NCBI GenBank assembly: GCA_002633005.1
Contig: NMRA01000031.1
Location: forward strand, 624,493 to 655,691
DNA from: Phoronis australis
Lineage: Eukaryota > Phoronida > Phoronidae
Direction of reading: 5' to 3'
Length of the DNA stretch: 31,199 nt
Numbering within the stretch: the stretch's first letter is position 1; every line of letters begins with the position of its first letter. The notes under the pieces were generated by a model. It was not told the DNA's origin. It did not search any database and saw nothing but the letters and a program-made list of their open reading frames with translations. Positions 10,411 to 21,141 of this stretch are shown here, in pieces. The translations under genes and the position numbers were made by a program.

Positions 10411-10411
10411 N
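10411..10411. other. Assembly join (single n)
   Basis: One undetermined base between the two copies of the zinc-finger block marks a contig junction of unknown or negative gap size. Confidence 0.9.
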
Positions 10412-11405
10412 GTCAGTACGGTATAAGAAATTGCATGATCAGCGTGTGACCAGTATGAATCGGTACAGTACAAGTAACATTTTTGATATTAAATGCGCTG
10501 GTGGCAGTGTTGCTGTCAGAAGAGAAATAATGTAAAAAATACTATAGTTAAACAGGAGCCTGGTGAAGACCAAGATGTGAATAAGCAAGTGTGGTATAAT
10601 GAAGGAGGTAATATATTTCAACCAGCAGAGTTTAAACTTGAGTTTGATGATGGTGGTCGTCTAGGTAGTCGAGTGACTATTTCAAGCAGACGGATGCAGT
10701 ATCATTTAGGAAGAACAAATCTCCTTTGCTGGAGCTGGGTGTTGTTGATGTATCTGGTGTTGCAAATGGACAGTATCGAGTGACTCGTGCGAAATCATTA
10801 GTACAGTTGCCAGGTGGCAAATGTGATGCGGTGCTAGGTGGCGCTGCACATCTTGAGGAACATATGTTAATACACACAGGGGAGAATTGCTTCAGCAATA
10901 CTGACTGTGGAACGTCATTTAAGACAAAAGATTGCCTCGTGAACTCGTGGATGTGCATAGACCTTACAACTGTATGGATTGTGGAAAATTGTTTAAAAGT
11001 CACTGCTTCCTCATCATCCATCAAAGCAAACATATATGTGAGAGACCATACAGCTGTTGTGAATGTGCAAAGTCCTTTCAGAAGGAGCATTTTCTAGTTG
11101 AGCACAAAACTCTACACACAGGGGAGAAGCCATACAGCTGCTCTGAGTGCGGCAAGTTGTTTCGAACGAGTCATTCTCTGTCTAATCATAGGAGTGTACA
11201 CACTGGCGAGATACCGTGCAAGTACAATGCGTGCAGAAGTTCATACAAAATCCAATCTAATGTTATTGTTCGTAAGAGAACACGCACTGGTGCTCAGTTT
11301 GAAAAGCAGTTTGGCAAAAAATTTCATCTAGTTTACCACAGGATTACACACACTGTTAAGACACCATACAAGTGTTGTGAATGCGGAATGCCAATTAAAA
11401 CTTAG
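10412..11405 (+). pseudogene. C2H2 zinc-finger gene, frameshifted (copy 2)
   Basis: This has the same C-terminal 157 codons as copy 1 and the same one-base deletion in the second finger (near 10945). Its 5' part is worse: it lacks the region equivalent to the copy 1 ATG, has an in-frame stop near 10530 and an extra frameshift near 10670, and the first finger has lost a cysteine (CGKC is now GGKC at about 10813). Since these defects cluster next to the n, they may reflect low-quality contig-end sequence or a second allele rather than an independent gene. Confidence 0.7.
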
Positions 11406-11421
11406 TTTAATCATTTTTATG

Positions 11422-12540
11422 CGCCCACATATTTATACGTTGGTACATACAGCCATCATGTCTGTTTGAGTGTCCGTGCATCGGCGGCTGTAGCTGCTAA
11501 ACTCTTGCAAGATTGTAATGAGATTTGACAGATGTGTTGCTGTGAAGCTGATGACAGTCGATCACAAGTTTCGGACCTATTGGAATAGCGCTCTACCCCC
11601 TAACGGCAGTTTTAGTTTTTTATACTATTTGCCTCTGTATCTTTGGATGGATTTGCGTGAAATTTAATAAATAGGTTTCTTTTTAGGAGTTGACGAGGCC
11701 TTCCAGTTTTCGGACAGATTTGACATGTTCTGCACCACCTGGTGGAATGTTTTGACGTCTGCCTTTCCATCTGCCAAACTGCATTAAGAAAATTGGCAGA
11801 TGTACTGGTATTCCAGATAAGAAGACTTCGGCTGACACTAATTTTCCAACAAGTTCGATTGCTATGGTAACCCTTGGTGGCAATTTTTTGAGGTTTTGCG
11901 TCCACGGCTCTATCTTCTTAACTTTTTGGACGATCTTTGTGAAATTTGGTTGATGTGTTTCTATGGAGATGCTGACAAATGACAGCAAGTTTTAGACCAA
12001 CTGGTCTGCAGGTGTGCCCCCATGGTGGCAATTTTATTTTTTAACGTTTGTCTCTATCTTTAGAGTTCTTTAATGGGTTTTCATGAAAATTAGCTCATAT
12101 ATTTTTATCAAAGAGATGATGACGCCTTCTGGTTTTCTGACGGATTTGACTCCAGGTGTGCCCCCTAGTGCCACTTTTACTTTTTGGATTTGCCTTTGTA
12201 TCTTTGAAGTTCATAGATGGATTTTTCTGAAATCTGGCTAATAGGTTTCTATTAAGGCGACAAGTATATCGTTCCTTTTCCCAACAGATGCAATATATTT
12301 TGTGCCACTTAGTTACCAGTTTTGTGATTTTGAGTTCGTTTTCACCGTTTGTCTCTATCTGTCAAACTGCTCAAGGAATCATTATTCTTGAATAGTAGCA
12401 GTTGTGTTCCTAATGAGAAGACCATGGCTGATATTGATTTTGGACGGAACTGATACAACCCCTTATGGTGATTTTGTAGCTTTCACAGGTGTTTTAGTAT
12501 GGATGCGACTGTGGCTGCCCATGGCTTTGGACGACTCTGA
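11422..12540. repeat. Modular repeat, copy A (130-160-bp units)
   Basis: It begins with GCGCCCACATATTTATACG, the same head as at 15930 and 17647. At least six related modules follow, with equivalent points near 11631, 11761, 11903, 12050, 12192 and 12351 (spacing about 130-159 bp). Each module has a CTCTGTATCTTTG-like start, a GGATTTTCATGAAATTTGGC-like middle followed by AGGTTTCTA, a TTTCGGACNGATTTGACAT block, and a CACCTAGTGGCAATTTT-like end. Units are strongly diverged, so the array is old. Open frames across it are not conserved between modules, so it looks non-coding. Confidence 0.7.
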
Positions 12541-12943
12541 CTACTGCTATGCCGTCTGTCTTCCTTGAAAGAAGATGGCGGACGACCTTTGGAGCCTGAC
12601 GACGATAGGTATCCGGACTATAATGTAGATGCAAATATTTCTCGTCAAAATACACTAACCGGAATCTGTACCAGAAAGGTCAGAAGAGTGGCGGCGCCTC
12701 TTGGCTACTACGTTGATGTCTTCCCGTGTGTGGGATACCAAAGCATGAAAATTAAGACAGAGCTCACGGAATAAGAATTATCACGACCAGTCTTCACGAG
12801 CCACTCTACAAAAGGTCTATCTACTACGGAGGCATTGAAAGGACAGCTGCGTTTATTTTATTTATCTTCAGTCCTCCTAAAAATGGCTACTTTCGTATAT
12901 CTGACCCAGAGACATTGGTGTGCCACTTTAGACCAAGAAAAAA
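12541..12943. other. Unassigned stretch before LINE fragment
   Basis: It contains a 70-codon open frame (12565-12774) without a recognisable domain. The stretch may belong to the LINE that follows, but I could not align it with RT or endonuclease motifs. Confidence 0.35.
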
Positions 12944-13500
12944 GTGGCCATTGATAGCGTAGTCTCAACCAATGAAATCAAGACTTACAACGAGTGTATG
13001 ATCGTCTGTGCCTCAGCAAGAATTGACAAAAACAGGACAAGATTTTCTTCTTCAAACAATTTTGTTGTGCCTAGACACAGAACTTCGTTTTACTCTAAGT
13101 CCTTTTTTATTCAGGCCATTCAACAATGGGACGACTTGCCAAATAATCTAAAGGAGGCTGATGGTTATTATTACTTGAGACACAAACTCATCAGTTACCT
13201 GTAGAGGTGGTCATCATAGCTGTCCCTATCTTCGTCACTTCAATATATACACCATATAAAAGTTCTAAAGTTTTAGTTATTTATGTTATTTACTTATCTT
13301 TTAATTTAATTTGTAAATTCAATTTGTAAGATACTCATCTTAATTTAATTTTAACTTAATTTAATCTATTTATCTAAATTTATTTAATTTATTTTTTTGC
13401 TGAGAGAGGACCATGTTGTATATTAGCCTTTGGCTAAAGCATGTTTTTAATCTATTGTATTTTATCCTCTATAAATAAAGTTTATTTATTAGTTTATTAT
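12944..13500 (+). mobile_element. LINE remnant, C-terminus plus 3' end (CR1/Jockey group)
   Basis: The open frame ending at 13204 carries the typical last segment of a jockey/CR1-group RT protein: VVPRHRTSFYSKSFF, then AIQQWDDLPNNLKEA and a short basic tail. This matches the family pattern of a basic strand, FxxxF, W(N/D)xLP and a closing helix. The same VVPRHR-x2-FY signature occurs in the minus-strand copy at 28405-29830, so both may be one family. An AT-rich 3' UTR follows and ends in TTAT/ATG microsatellite at about 13480-13515. It is 5'-truncated, as most LINE copies are, and sits inside the modular repeat, which resumes at about 13516. Confidence 0.7.
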
Positions 13501-13515
13501 TATTATGATGATGAT

Positions 13516-13760
13516 GTTTTTTCATGAAATTTGGAAACAAGTTTCTATTATGAAGATGACAGCATCTTTCAAATTTGCAATGGATTCGAGGTATTTTGCC
13601 TTGTCAAGTATTTTATGTCTGCCTCTGTATATTTGAAGTTACTTGGTGGATTTTCAGGAAATTTTACAAACAGTTTTGTAATAGAGAGACGACGACACTT
13701 TTCCAATTTCGGACCAGTTTGACATATTCTGCACCATCTAATGGCCATTGTTACAATACC
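13516..13760. repeat. Modular repeat, copy A continued past the LINE
   Basis: TTTTTTCATGAAATTTGG at about 13516, CTGCCTCTGTATATTTGAAG at about 13620 and GACATATTCTGCACCATCTA at about 13722 are the module landmarks, so the array continues on the far side of the inserted LINE. The same sequence appears again at 14500-14745 because of the duplicated block. Confidence 0.6.
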
Positions 13761-14160
13761 AAAAACATCATTAAAAGCAGACCATTTGCATTGCAGCCGT
13801 GGGCGCATTTTAACAGTCCGCATTGCTCTTTTGTTGATTGCCAAGGAACAGTGGTAATAGACCATACAAGAACAGAGAATGCTGTCATTTAACACAAACT
13901 CCCCCCGACATTTTTTTGCCAATTGATCGTAAATTGTAAAGAACCCCTACATGTATGGTCTCATGGCATTAAATTTATACAAGAATGCAGACCGCTGTCC
14001 ACCGTCTACCCCATTGTCATCTAGCGACAACGCATGTTTCATCATGTCTTCGGTATATTGGAAAATGGAAGTTAACTTATGTAATTGGCCACGTGCTTAT
14101 ACTGAGTGCATGAAGTCATTTAACAATTACTTTTCTGCAATAGCCTCATAAAGTTTCACA

Positions 14161-14161
14161 N
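14161..14161. other. Assembly join (single n)
   Basis: One undetermined base between the two copies of the 13158-15143 block. It marks a second contig junction. Confidence 0.9.
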
Positions 14162-15074
14162 CTGATGGTTATTATTACTTTAGACACAAACTCGTCAGTT
14201 ACCTGTAGAGGTCATCATAGCTGTCCCTATATACACCATATAAAAGTTCTAAAGTTTTAGTTATTTATGTTATTTACTTATCTTCTAATTTAATTTTTAA
14301 ATTCAATTTGTAAGGTACTCATCTTAATTTAATTTTAACTTAATTTAATCTATTTATCTATCTTAATTTATTTAATTTATTTTTTGCTGAGAGAGGACCA
14401 TGTTGTATATTAACCTTTGGCTAAAGCATGTTTTTAATCTATTGTATTTTATCCTCTATAAATAAAGTTTATTATTAGTTTATTATTATTATTATGATGT
14501 TTTTTCATGAAATTTGGAAACAAGTTTCTATTATGAAGATGACAGCATCTTTCAAATTTGCAATGGATTCGACGTATTTTGCCTTGTCAAGTATTTTATG
14601 TCTGCCTCTGTATATTTGAAGTTACTTGGTGGATTTTCAGGAAATTTTACAAACAGTTTTGTAATAGAGAGACGACGACACTTTTCCAATTTCGGACCAG
14701 TTTGACATATTCTGCACCATCTAATGGCCATTGTTACAATACCAAAAACATCATTAAAAGCAGACCATTTGCATTGCAGCCGTGGGCGCATTTTAACAGT
14801 CCGCATTGCTCTTTTGTTGATTGCCAAGGAACAGTGGTAATAGACCATACAAGAACAGAGAATGCTGTCATTTAACACAAACTCCCCCCGACATTTTTTT
14901 GCCAATTGATCGTAAATTGTAAAGAACCCCTACATGTATGGTCTCATGGCATTAAATTTATACAAGAATGCAGACCGCTGTCCACCGTCTACCCCATTGT
15001 CATCTAGCGACAACGCATGTTTCATCATGTCTTCGGTATATTGGAAAATGGAAGTTAACTTATGTAATTGGCCA

Positions 15075-15670
15075 CGTGCTTATACTGAGTGCATGAAGTC
15101 ATTTAACAATTACTTTTCTGCAATAGCCTCATAAAGTTTCACACCACTGAGAGACTGTATTTGCAATAAGTGCAGAGAATCGTTCATTAGTCTGTCTTTA
15201 AGGAATCTGTGTAGAGAAGTATACACTGATGAGACCATGACGTTGTTGTGCTTGTATTGTCCTTTAACTACCTGTCTTCTCAAAATCAGTACAGGAACTA
15301 GGGGTTCGCAGATGAAAAGCCATAAGACTGCTATGCTTGCAAATTCATATTATTGGCCTGATTTCCCCAAATTACTACCCAAAATGTACTCTTGTGGAAA
15401 GCCAAATTCTTGTCAATATAGGAAGTCTTTTAAAACTCAGTGCAACTTTGCCACTCACAAGAATGGCCACTTATAAGAGAATCCAAGTCTTTGATTATTA
15501 AAATACGCTCAACATTTGTTATCTTCTTGAACATAGAAGCACACATAGTTGTGAAAGACCATGTACTGAGTGTGGAAATTTGAGTGGCCACTCTCTTGAA
15601 ATGAATGCTGAAAATCATTAATTTTCTTGTATTTATATTGTAAAACACACCCTGATGAAAAGGCAAACAG
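15075..15670 (+). pseudogene. Heavily decayed C2H2 zinc-finger array
   Basis: Short frames retain finger signatures in order: YTECMKSFNNYF near 15080 (present also at about 14097 because of the duplicated block); CICNKCRESF near 15160, whose histidines have become Cys/Tyr, followed by a TDE linker; CQYRKSFKTQCNF ending in HKNGH near 15415-15470, with the second cysteine lost; and HSCERPCTECGN near 15545. Stops and frameshifts separate them. This is a dead zinc-finger gene or the tail of the one at 9346. Which of these it is cannot be told from the sequence. Confidence 0.55.
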
Positions 15671-15929
15671 CCATAGTAATTGTTAATCTTACAAAAGTAA
15701 TGCCTGCCTCTTAGAAACTACTGAAAAATACAGTTTTTCCATTATCAAATTTGTCTTGGTTCTTCCAAGTCACATGGCTCACAATTTGATATGTCCCGGA
15801 CAGGTGTAAATATTCATTGATTTCTTCCCATGTCATTAGGATATTATATCTTGGTAGAAGGTATTGTAATTTTTAAAGATAATTTATATTTATAGTTGCT
15901 TTGAAGATTGAAACACCCCCACTTTTTAT

Positions 15930-16390
15930 GGGCCCACATATTTGTACATGTATGTGGGTGCCCTCCACTGCTGTATCTCCTAAAACCCTTGAAGTGTCTT
16001 ATTGAAATTTGGCTGGTGTGTTCCTAGTGCAACTTCCTACTGTACGAAGCTGACCACAGATGACCATTTTCGGACTGACCCGACTGTTCTCCTAGTGGCA
16101 ATTTTAGTTTTTACGTTCTTGATGGATTTTCATAAAATTCGGCAAATAGGTCTGTAATAAGGAGACGACGATGCCGTTCCATTTTCAAACGGATTAAACA
16201 TATTTTACACCGCCTGGCGGCCATTTTTGTGTGCTTTTTCTGGCATGCGCCTCTTTGTCTGCCAAATCATCAAATGATCATTGTGAAAATTTACAGATGT
16301 ATTCATGACGAGAAGGCCACGACTGACTGACGTTGACTTTCGCAGGGGTCCTACTACCGCGTTGCTCCCTTGTGCTGATTTTGCTTTTTG
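15930..16390. repeat. Modular repeat, copy B
   Basis: The head GGGCCCACATATTTGTACAT (15930 onward) is followed by TATGTGGGTGCC, which pairs with the head to form an imperfect hairpin. GTCTTATTGAAATTTGGCTG, TAGTGGCAATTTTAGTTTTT, GGATTTTCATAAAATTCGGC and ACACCGCCTGGCGGCCA are module landmarks shared with copies A and C. The copy ends before a minus-strand LINE fragment. Confidence 0.6.
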
Positions 16391-16449
16391 CGTCTGCAGC
16401 GGAATCTTCTAAGGTTTAAAAACCTTTGAAGTTACTTTGTTAAATTTGT

Positions 16450-17577
16450 AAGATAATATGTATTGCCAAACCACTATTTTCATGGGTATTCATAGTCCCT
16501 TCTTGTCTAACTCTGTTTTTTGCCAGACATGTTTTATAATGGTATTAACCTTTGCCCTTTATGCCCTTTTTAAACCCAAGTTACTTGTGCCACAAATCAT
16601 TTCAGATAGGCAGAAGTACATTTATTCCACCGAACAAGGAAACATTTTGACTGCTCCATTTATCAAGAGACTTTTTAAAACTCTTGATTTTTAAATCAAA
16701 ATTTAATAAGTCATTTTCTTGTTGATTGTCCATAAAGAATATTCCCAGACTTTTGATTAGTTTGCCATTCCACTTCAATCCAGGCAATGGACCAGGATAC
16801 CCTTTGTCACTACTTTTACATTTCTTTAAATTTAACTATATGATGAAGCTAGAAACAAATATATTGGTAACATCCCAAGAAGTATTGTCATGCTTAAGAG
16901 ACTCTTATAGTCAGATGATGAGAGAACATTAAGACATGTAGCCAAGTTTACTGTACGTGCAGAAACTCAACGAAAAAGATTTATAAATGTAAATCTGCTG
17001 TTTTTGTTGATTTATAATGTGGACTGGAGGCATGTTTACTCTGATGATAATTAAATACGCATGCCTTTAATTAAATACAGTTTCGCTTGTAATGCGCCAT
17101 AACTTCAACCGTCAAACAAAACCATGGTCCCGACAAGGAATCCTTTTGACTTGCACCTTTCTCAAAAGGAAAATAATTCGTGTTGAAGCTATGCCGATGA
17201 TTTGGTATGAATTATCTTCGCCCATATTGTGAAAATATGTTTAAATTTGAAATCCTCTAGTGATCGAAAAATGAAATCCCATTTGCTGCTGTCATGTGCA
17301 TTACAAAAATCCAAAAATAGAATGTGTCCTTGAGCATAACATTTGTATATGTTGTAGCATCCTGAATTACTCTTGTATTATTACCTATGTGTCGTCCATT
17401 GACAGCTGTTTGATTTGGATGAATTAATTTGGCTACAACTTTATTTAAGTGAGCTATAAACACTTTTGTAACAAGCTTATAATCAAAGTTATTGGTTGTC
17501 AAATATTTAGTAGTAGTACTGGTGATTTGTTTGCAAAAAAGAAAAGCAGCTATGTTAATAATGACAACCCCAGGCAC
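16450..17577 (-). mobile_element. LINE remnant, RT domain (Tx1/L1-like), minus strand
   Basis: Read on the minus strand from 17577, the frame shows the start of a reverse transcriptase domain: FDYKLVTKVFIAHLNKV, then HPNQTAVNGRHIGNNTRVIQD in two parts (17421-17359), the pattern around RT motif 2 in L1/Tx1 elements. After a frameshift comes FPFEKGASQKDSLSGPW (17173-17122; family pattern FPLxRGxRQGxPLSP). Later come ESLKH and LNLKKCK, then LKWNGKLIKSLGIFF with LNFDLKIKSFKKSLDKW (16787 downward), and LSEMICGTSNLGL after another shift. The catalytic YxDD is not readable. Frameshifts and stops show an inactive fossil. It lies between modular-repeat copies B and C. Confidence 0.8.
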
Positions 17578-17646
17578 TTTTTCTTTTTTTTTAACAGTGA
17601 AGCACAGCTTAAAGACCAGTACCAGGCATGATTTTCATCGTTGTCA

Positions 17647-18000
17647 TGGGCCCACATACATGTGTGGCGAATCATACTGTCACCTCCGTCCGTACCGTAA
17701 GGCGTGCAGCCTATTTGCAATTTATTTTTTACGTTTTTCTCTGTATATTTGCAGTTCCTTGGCAGATTTTCATGAGATTTGGCAAATAGGTTTGTATTAA
17801 AGAGCCGATGCAGACACTTTGAGTGAATTGGCGTATTATACGCCATCTACATGTATAGTGGCCATTTTTATTTTTTTCGTGTCTTGTTGTTGTCGACCCC
17901 CTCTTTTTCAGTCAGCCAAACCTGGCACACTTTGGGATCATTATGAAAATTGGCATCTATTGCATTTCGATCTTCAAATTGTCAAGAAACGACAATCGAA
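17647..18000. repeat. Modular repeat, copy C
   Basis: The head GGGCCCACATACATGTGTGG at 17647 is followed by CTCTGTATATTTGCAGTTCC (about 17739), GATTTTCATGAGATTTGGC with AAATAGGTTTGTATTAA, and a decayed AGTGGCCATTTTTATTTTT end. It then runs into GAAAATTGGCATCTATTGC (17945) before the match fades. Confidence 0.6.
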
Positions 18001-18630
18001 GTGCTCCTTTTGGTCCCATAAAATTGGTCGCGTAATATTCCTTACCGTAGTTAGGGTTACATTTCTGCCATCATCTCGAGTCGTAGCTAAAGCGGTGTGC
18101 GCCCATTTTCGAATTCGAAATTTTAGTATTGGCCCAACCCTTGAATAAAGCGATTTGAGTCGCTGATTGCCTAGATTTTGTTGGAAATATCCCGTCTTGG
18201 CAAGGAGTATTACTAGACAGGTTTTCTGAGATTAAAACGCTCGTATTCCGTTTTAATTTCTAACAGCTAAATAGTTTGCTGGCATTGCTGATTTTAGTCA
18301 GCGTACGTAGAACTACGGTCTCGATAATTTATGAAGACCATTGGGATGCACATCTGACGTATAAAGCCATTCGTTGGTATGTTCAGTAGACATGCTCTCC
18401 CTCACCGTTCGGACATATGTCTCAAGGCAACAAACAGGTATATGCACGCAAATATCCTGAAAAATTTCTAATCACTGAGTCTATGCACATGTTTTGCAGT
18501 ACACTTGCAATCATTTGTGTCGTGTTGAAACTCTTTTAATCCAAACGGTACGCAAAAACGGCCTTTGACGAGAAATTTGCAACCCGACGTCGGGTTCTAG
18601 AAATTCACCCCACGAGGTAATTTAAAGATA
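18001..18630. other. Non-coding stretch with a 16-bp palindrome
   Basis: No gene is recognised. AACCCGACGTCGGGTT (18581-18596) is a perfect palindrome and the only structured feature seen. Confidence 0.45.
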
Positions 18631-18633
18631 TGG

Positions 18634-18798
18634 CAGGGGCGGATCCAGAATTTTGAGTTAGAGGCGGGGGGAGGGCAAGACAGAGTATTAGCCAGGATTT
18701 CACCCTTCAGACATTCGCACCCCCGAACTCCCAAATGGAATCTGGGAGAATTTTAGTGGGGGGCATGGCCCCGTGGCCCCCCTCTAAATCCACCACTG
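18634..18798. mobile_element. Miniature DNA transposon (165 bp)
   Basis: The left end CAGGGGCGGATCCAGA (18634-18649) and the complement of the right end, CAGTGGTGGATTTAGA (18783-18798), are imperfect inverted repeats. G-rich blocks lie just inside both ends. The termini resemble those of the 6033-6398 element (shared core CAGNGGCGGATYTAG). No target duplication survives. The overlapping minus-strand open frame (18973-18707) is repeat-derived. Confidence 0.55.
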
Positions 18799-19630
18799 TA
18801 CTAACTAGTCGACTATCGTGTGGTAGGGCCGTAATGATATAACTCAATATTTCTTCACAAGTCCATGAGGTGCACGTGAAAACAAACAAAAAATTGCAGG
18901 GAGTCGAGAGATCTCTGAGAGTCATCAGTGTTAGCTGTAACTTGGAAAGTTTTAGTTCGTGAAAAAACAACAACTAGGCATGTGGATAAACATGGCGGAA
19001 TGTCATTTATTTCCTACCTCGTGTAACTTCCATGAGCCAGTGAGACGAATATTAAACGTTTAAAATTTTGGTACAAAAATCCGTAATTTGTGTAGTCATA
19101 AAATGTCCTGAGAGAATGTGTGACAGAGCCCGGCTGTCGATGTCATACTATTGCAGTTCGTCAGGGAAATGTTTTCATGATGCGGCCGTTACAGACTGCA
19201 GTCCGCAGTAGGCTAAATGTTGTTTAAAAACTCTACCTACTATAGGATCGTGTTCAGTTGGTGGCGACATGAAGTCGAATGTAAGGTAAAAACACGTGGC
19301 AAACAGACATACGACTGAGTGGTGATCCATATGCTTTTGACAGAAATCGACTCCATTCACTCGCAGCCAACATTGAATGTTGGCATCGGTCACTTTCCGA
19401 TACCTCATGTTTTAATTCCATAACTGTTGCTATTTGTGATACAAAAGAAGCCATGTAGCTGCTGAAAGAAGATTCAAAGAGAAATAAGACAATTGTTTTC
19501 GTATTTTTAGGAAATCTAGGAAGCAACAGTCCCAAAAAGATTCTGCTAAAGTCTTCTTTACTGTAATTCATTTCTTTCAAACTGGCTGAGTTCGTCATGA
19601 ATCGGCTGATAAACAATCTTCACGACAAAT
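18799..19630. other. Non-coding stretch, no gene recognised
   Basis: Two overlapping minus-strand open frames of 120 and 77 codons (19616-19254 and 19408-19175) have no recognisable domain. I do not call them genes. Confidence 0.4.
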
Positions 19631-19874
19631 TTCCTCTCTGGTAATTGATATTCCATTGAAACAACACCATGTGGAAGTTGTGAAACGTCAAAGACTTGTA
19701 ACAAAGATGAAATTTTATAAAACCTTGATCGTCAATTTTATCCTCATGTGATGGCCAAAAACGAACAATTCTGGCACTCCGCTGGCGACAGGCTTCGGGG
19801 AAGAGCGTGTTTTCCTTCCCTGGCCTAACGACAACTTTCCTCAGTGGTAATTGATCTTCCAGTAAAACAACACC
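19631..19874 (+). repeat. Pair of 38-bp direct repeats
   Basis: 19631-19668 and 19837-19874 share the order TTCCTC, TGGTAATTGAT, TTCCA and AAACAACACC, with about five differences in 38 bp. The first lies just outside the left arm of the inverted repeat at 19671, and the second lies in its centre. Confidence 0.6.
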
Positions 19875-20205
19875 TTATTGCGGCGTTGTCATCCTTTGTC
19901 TTTTCGTATAAAGCAATTAACTCCCATGTACGCTGTTCTCATTTGTTTGAAATGAATGTAACAAAGTGAATATCCAGTGAACACCAATTATGTGTATTTT
20001 ACGTGAACGCATGCTTTGTACAGTTCAGATGCACATGACACGCTTAATTCCGTAGGCCGGGGAAGAAATATACGGCCTTTTCCGGAGCCTGTCGCCAGCA
20101 CAGTGTAAGAGTTGTTTTTGGCCATAACATGAGGATAAAATTGACGGTCAAAGTTTTATGAAATTCCATCTTTGTTACAAGTGTCTGACGTTTCACAACT
20201 TCCAC
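19671..20205. repeat. Diverged inverted repeat (arms ~155 bp)
   Basis: 19671-19827 and 20053-20205 are inverted copies: GTGGAAGTTGTGAAACGTC at the left start matches the complement of the right end, and further shared blocks are CTTGTAACAAAGATG, GTCAATTTTATCCTCATG, ATGGCCAAAAAC, GCTGGCGACAGGCT and TAGGCC. Small indels are present and identity is roughly 80-85% by eye. The spacer is about 225 bp. It is probably an old foldback transposon or two inverted copies of one element; no target duplication was found. Confidence 0.65.
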
Positions 20206-21120
20206 TGAGCTGCATTATCAAGAAAATGAATACGCACAACATTCAAAACATGGCGGGAAAATTACAGTGGTCATAGGATGACGGCATTCTATTGAGTTGG
20301 GGTTTGTGTTCTAAAATTTTAAAACTTTCTTTTACAAACATACGGAATTTACTATAAGCATCGTGATCTAAAATTCTGACGTCAAAATCTATCTCGTCAC
20401 CGGTCTACACTTGGTTATTAACATAACTGTTTAGTACCCGCGCTTCAATCAATTTTGAAACAACACTTTGTCAAATATACCAACTGGAGGACCGGAACCG
20501 CTCTTTTTCAAAGTGCACCTTCAAAGCATGACCTTAACAAAATGATTTTTTTCAAAACTGGACCCTAACAAAGTGAACTTTGACCTTAGACCTCATTTGC
20601 ATTCTCCAAAAGAAGCTGTTGCCGAAGTTTCCGAGACGATGTTCCGTCTACTCAATTCCGAAGTGATGTAATTTCTCCCCGTTATTTTGCTTGATTTCAC
20701 TGCCTGTTCTAGGAGTTACTTTTACACACTAAAAGTCTGCATTGCATCCGCGCAAGGATCATACCAATACACCACTAAAAGTCAAAATCATATCATTCTC
20801 GTGAAATTATGGGTATCCAAGTTTCTGGTGGGAAAGTCACTAAGATGGATTTCACGGGATACGTGTGACACAAAAACAATCCTCAGACTTTCCGGTGACT
20901 GAAAATATGATTTGAAGGAACGGGAAGTGACTTCCATGTACGTGACTATAATTAGTATATCGATACAGTTGACCACGCATGCAAGAGTGACGGCCTGTAT
21001 CGAAAACATCACAAAGTTGCACGCGTCGTTAATTGCGTATATGCTTTGTCGCAAGTACCTACTATTTTTCATCAGAAAATTACACATGGCTTTCACAAGA
21101 AGCGTTCCGAGTTGCCATAG
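20206..21120. other. Non-coding stretch, no gene recognised
   Basis: An octamer ATTTGCAT (20595-20602), the POU-factor consensus, is the only clear motif. Short open frames on both strands lack recognisable domains. Confidence 0.4.
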
Positions 21121-21141
21121 CGATGTTGTTTGATTATTGAA

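Larger units (their letters stand above)
9412..11421 (+). repeat. ~1-kb block printed twice around a single n
   Basis: 9412-10410 and 10412-11421 are the same sequence. Both copies stop at CATTTTTATG, and the second starts directly after the n. From about 10810 on, the match is almost complete; the first 400 bp after the n carry many substitutions and small indels. This pattern fits two contig ends that overlap but were not merged, better than a true tandem duplication. Confidence 0.85.
13158..15143 (+). repeat. Second ~1-kb block printed twice around an n
   Basis: 13158-14160 and 14162-15143 are the same sequence. Copy 1 ends at AAAGTTTCACA immediately before the n; copy 2 starts at CTGATGGTTATTATTAC immediately after it and passes the same end point at 15143. 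Beyond the LINE tail I see one substitution (13590 G against C at the matching site) and microsatellite length change over some 650 bp, while the first 350 bp after the n are clearly more diverged. This is the same pattern as at 10411. Confidence 0.85.

Noticed and set aside
19175-19616. Overlapping minus-strand frames of 120 and 77 codons
   Set aside because: No known domain, no splice or promoter support, and the two frames contradict one another.
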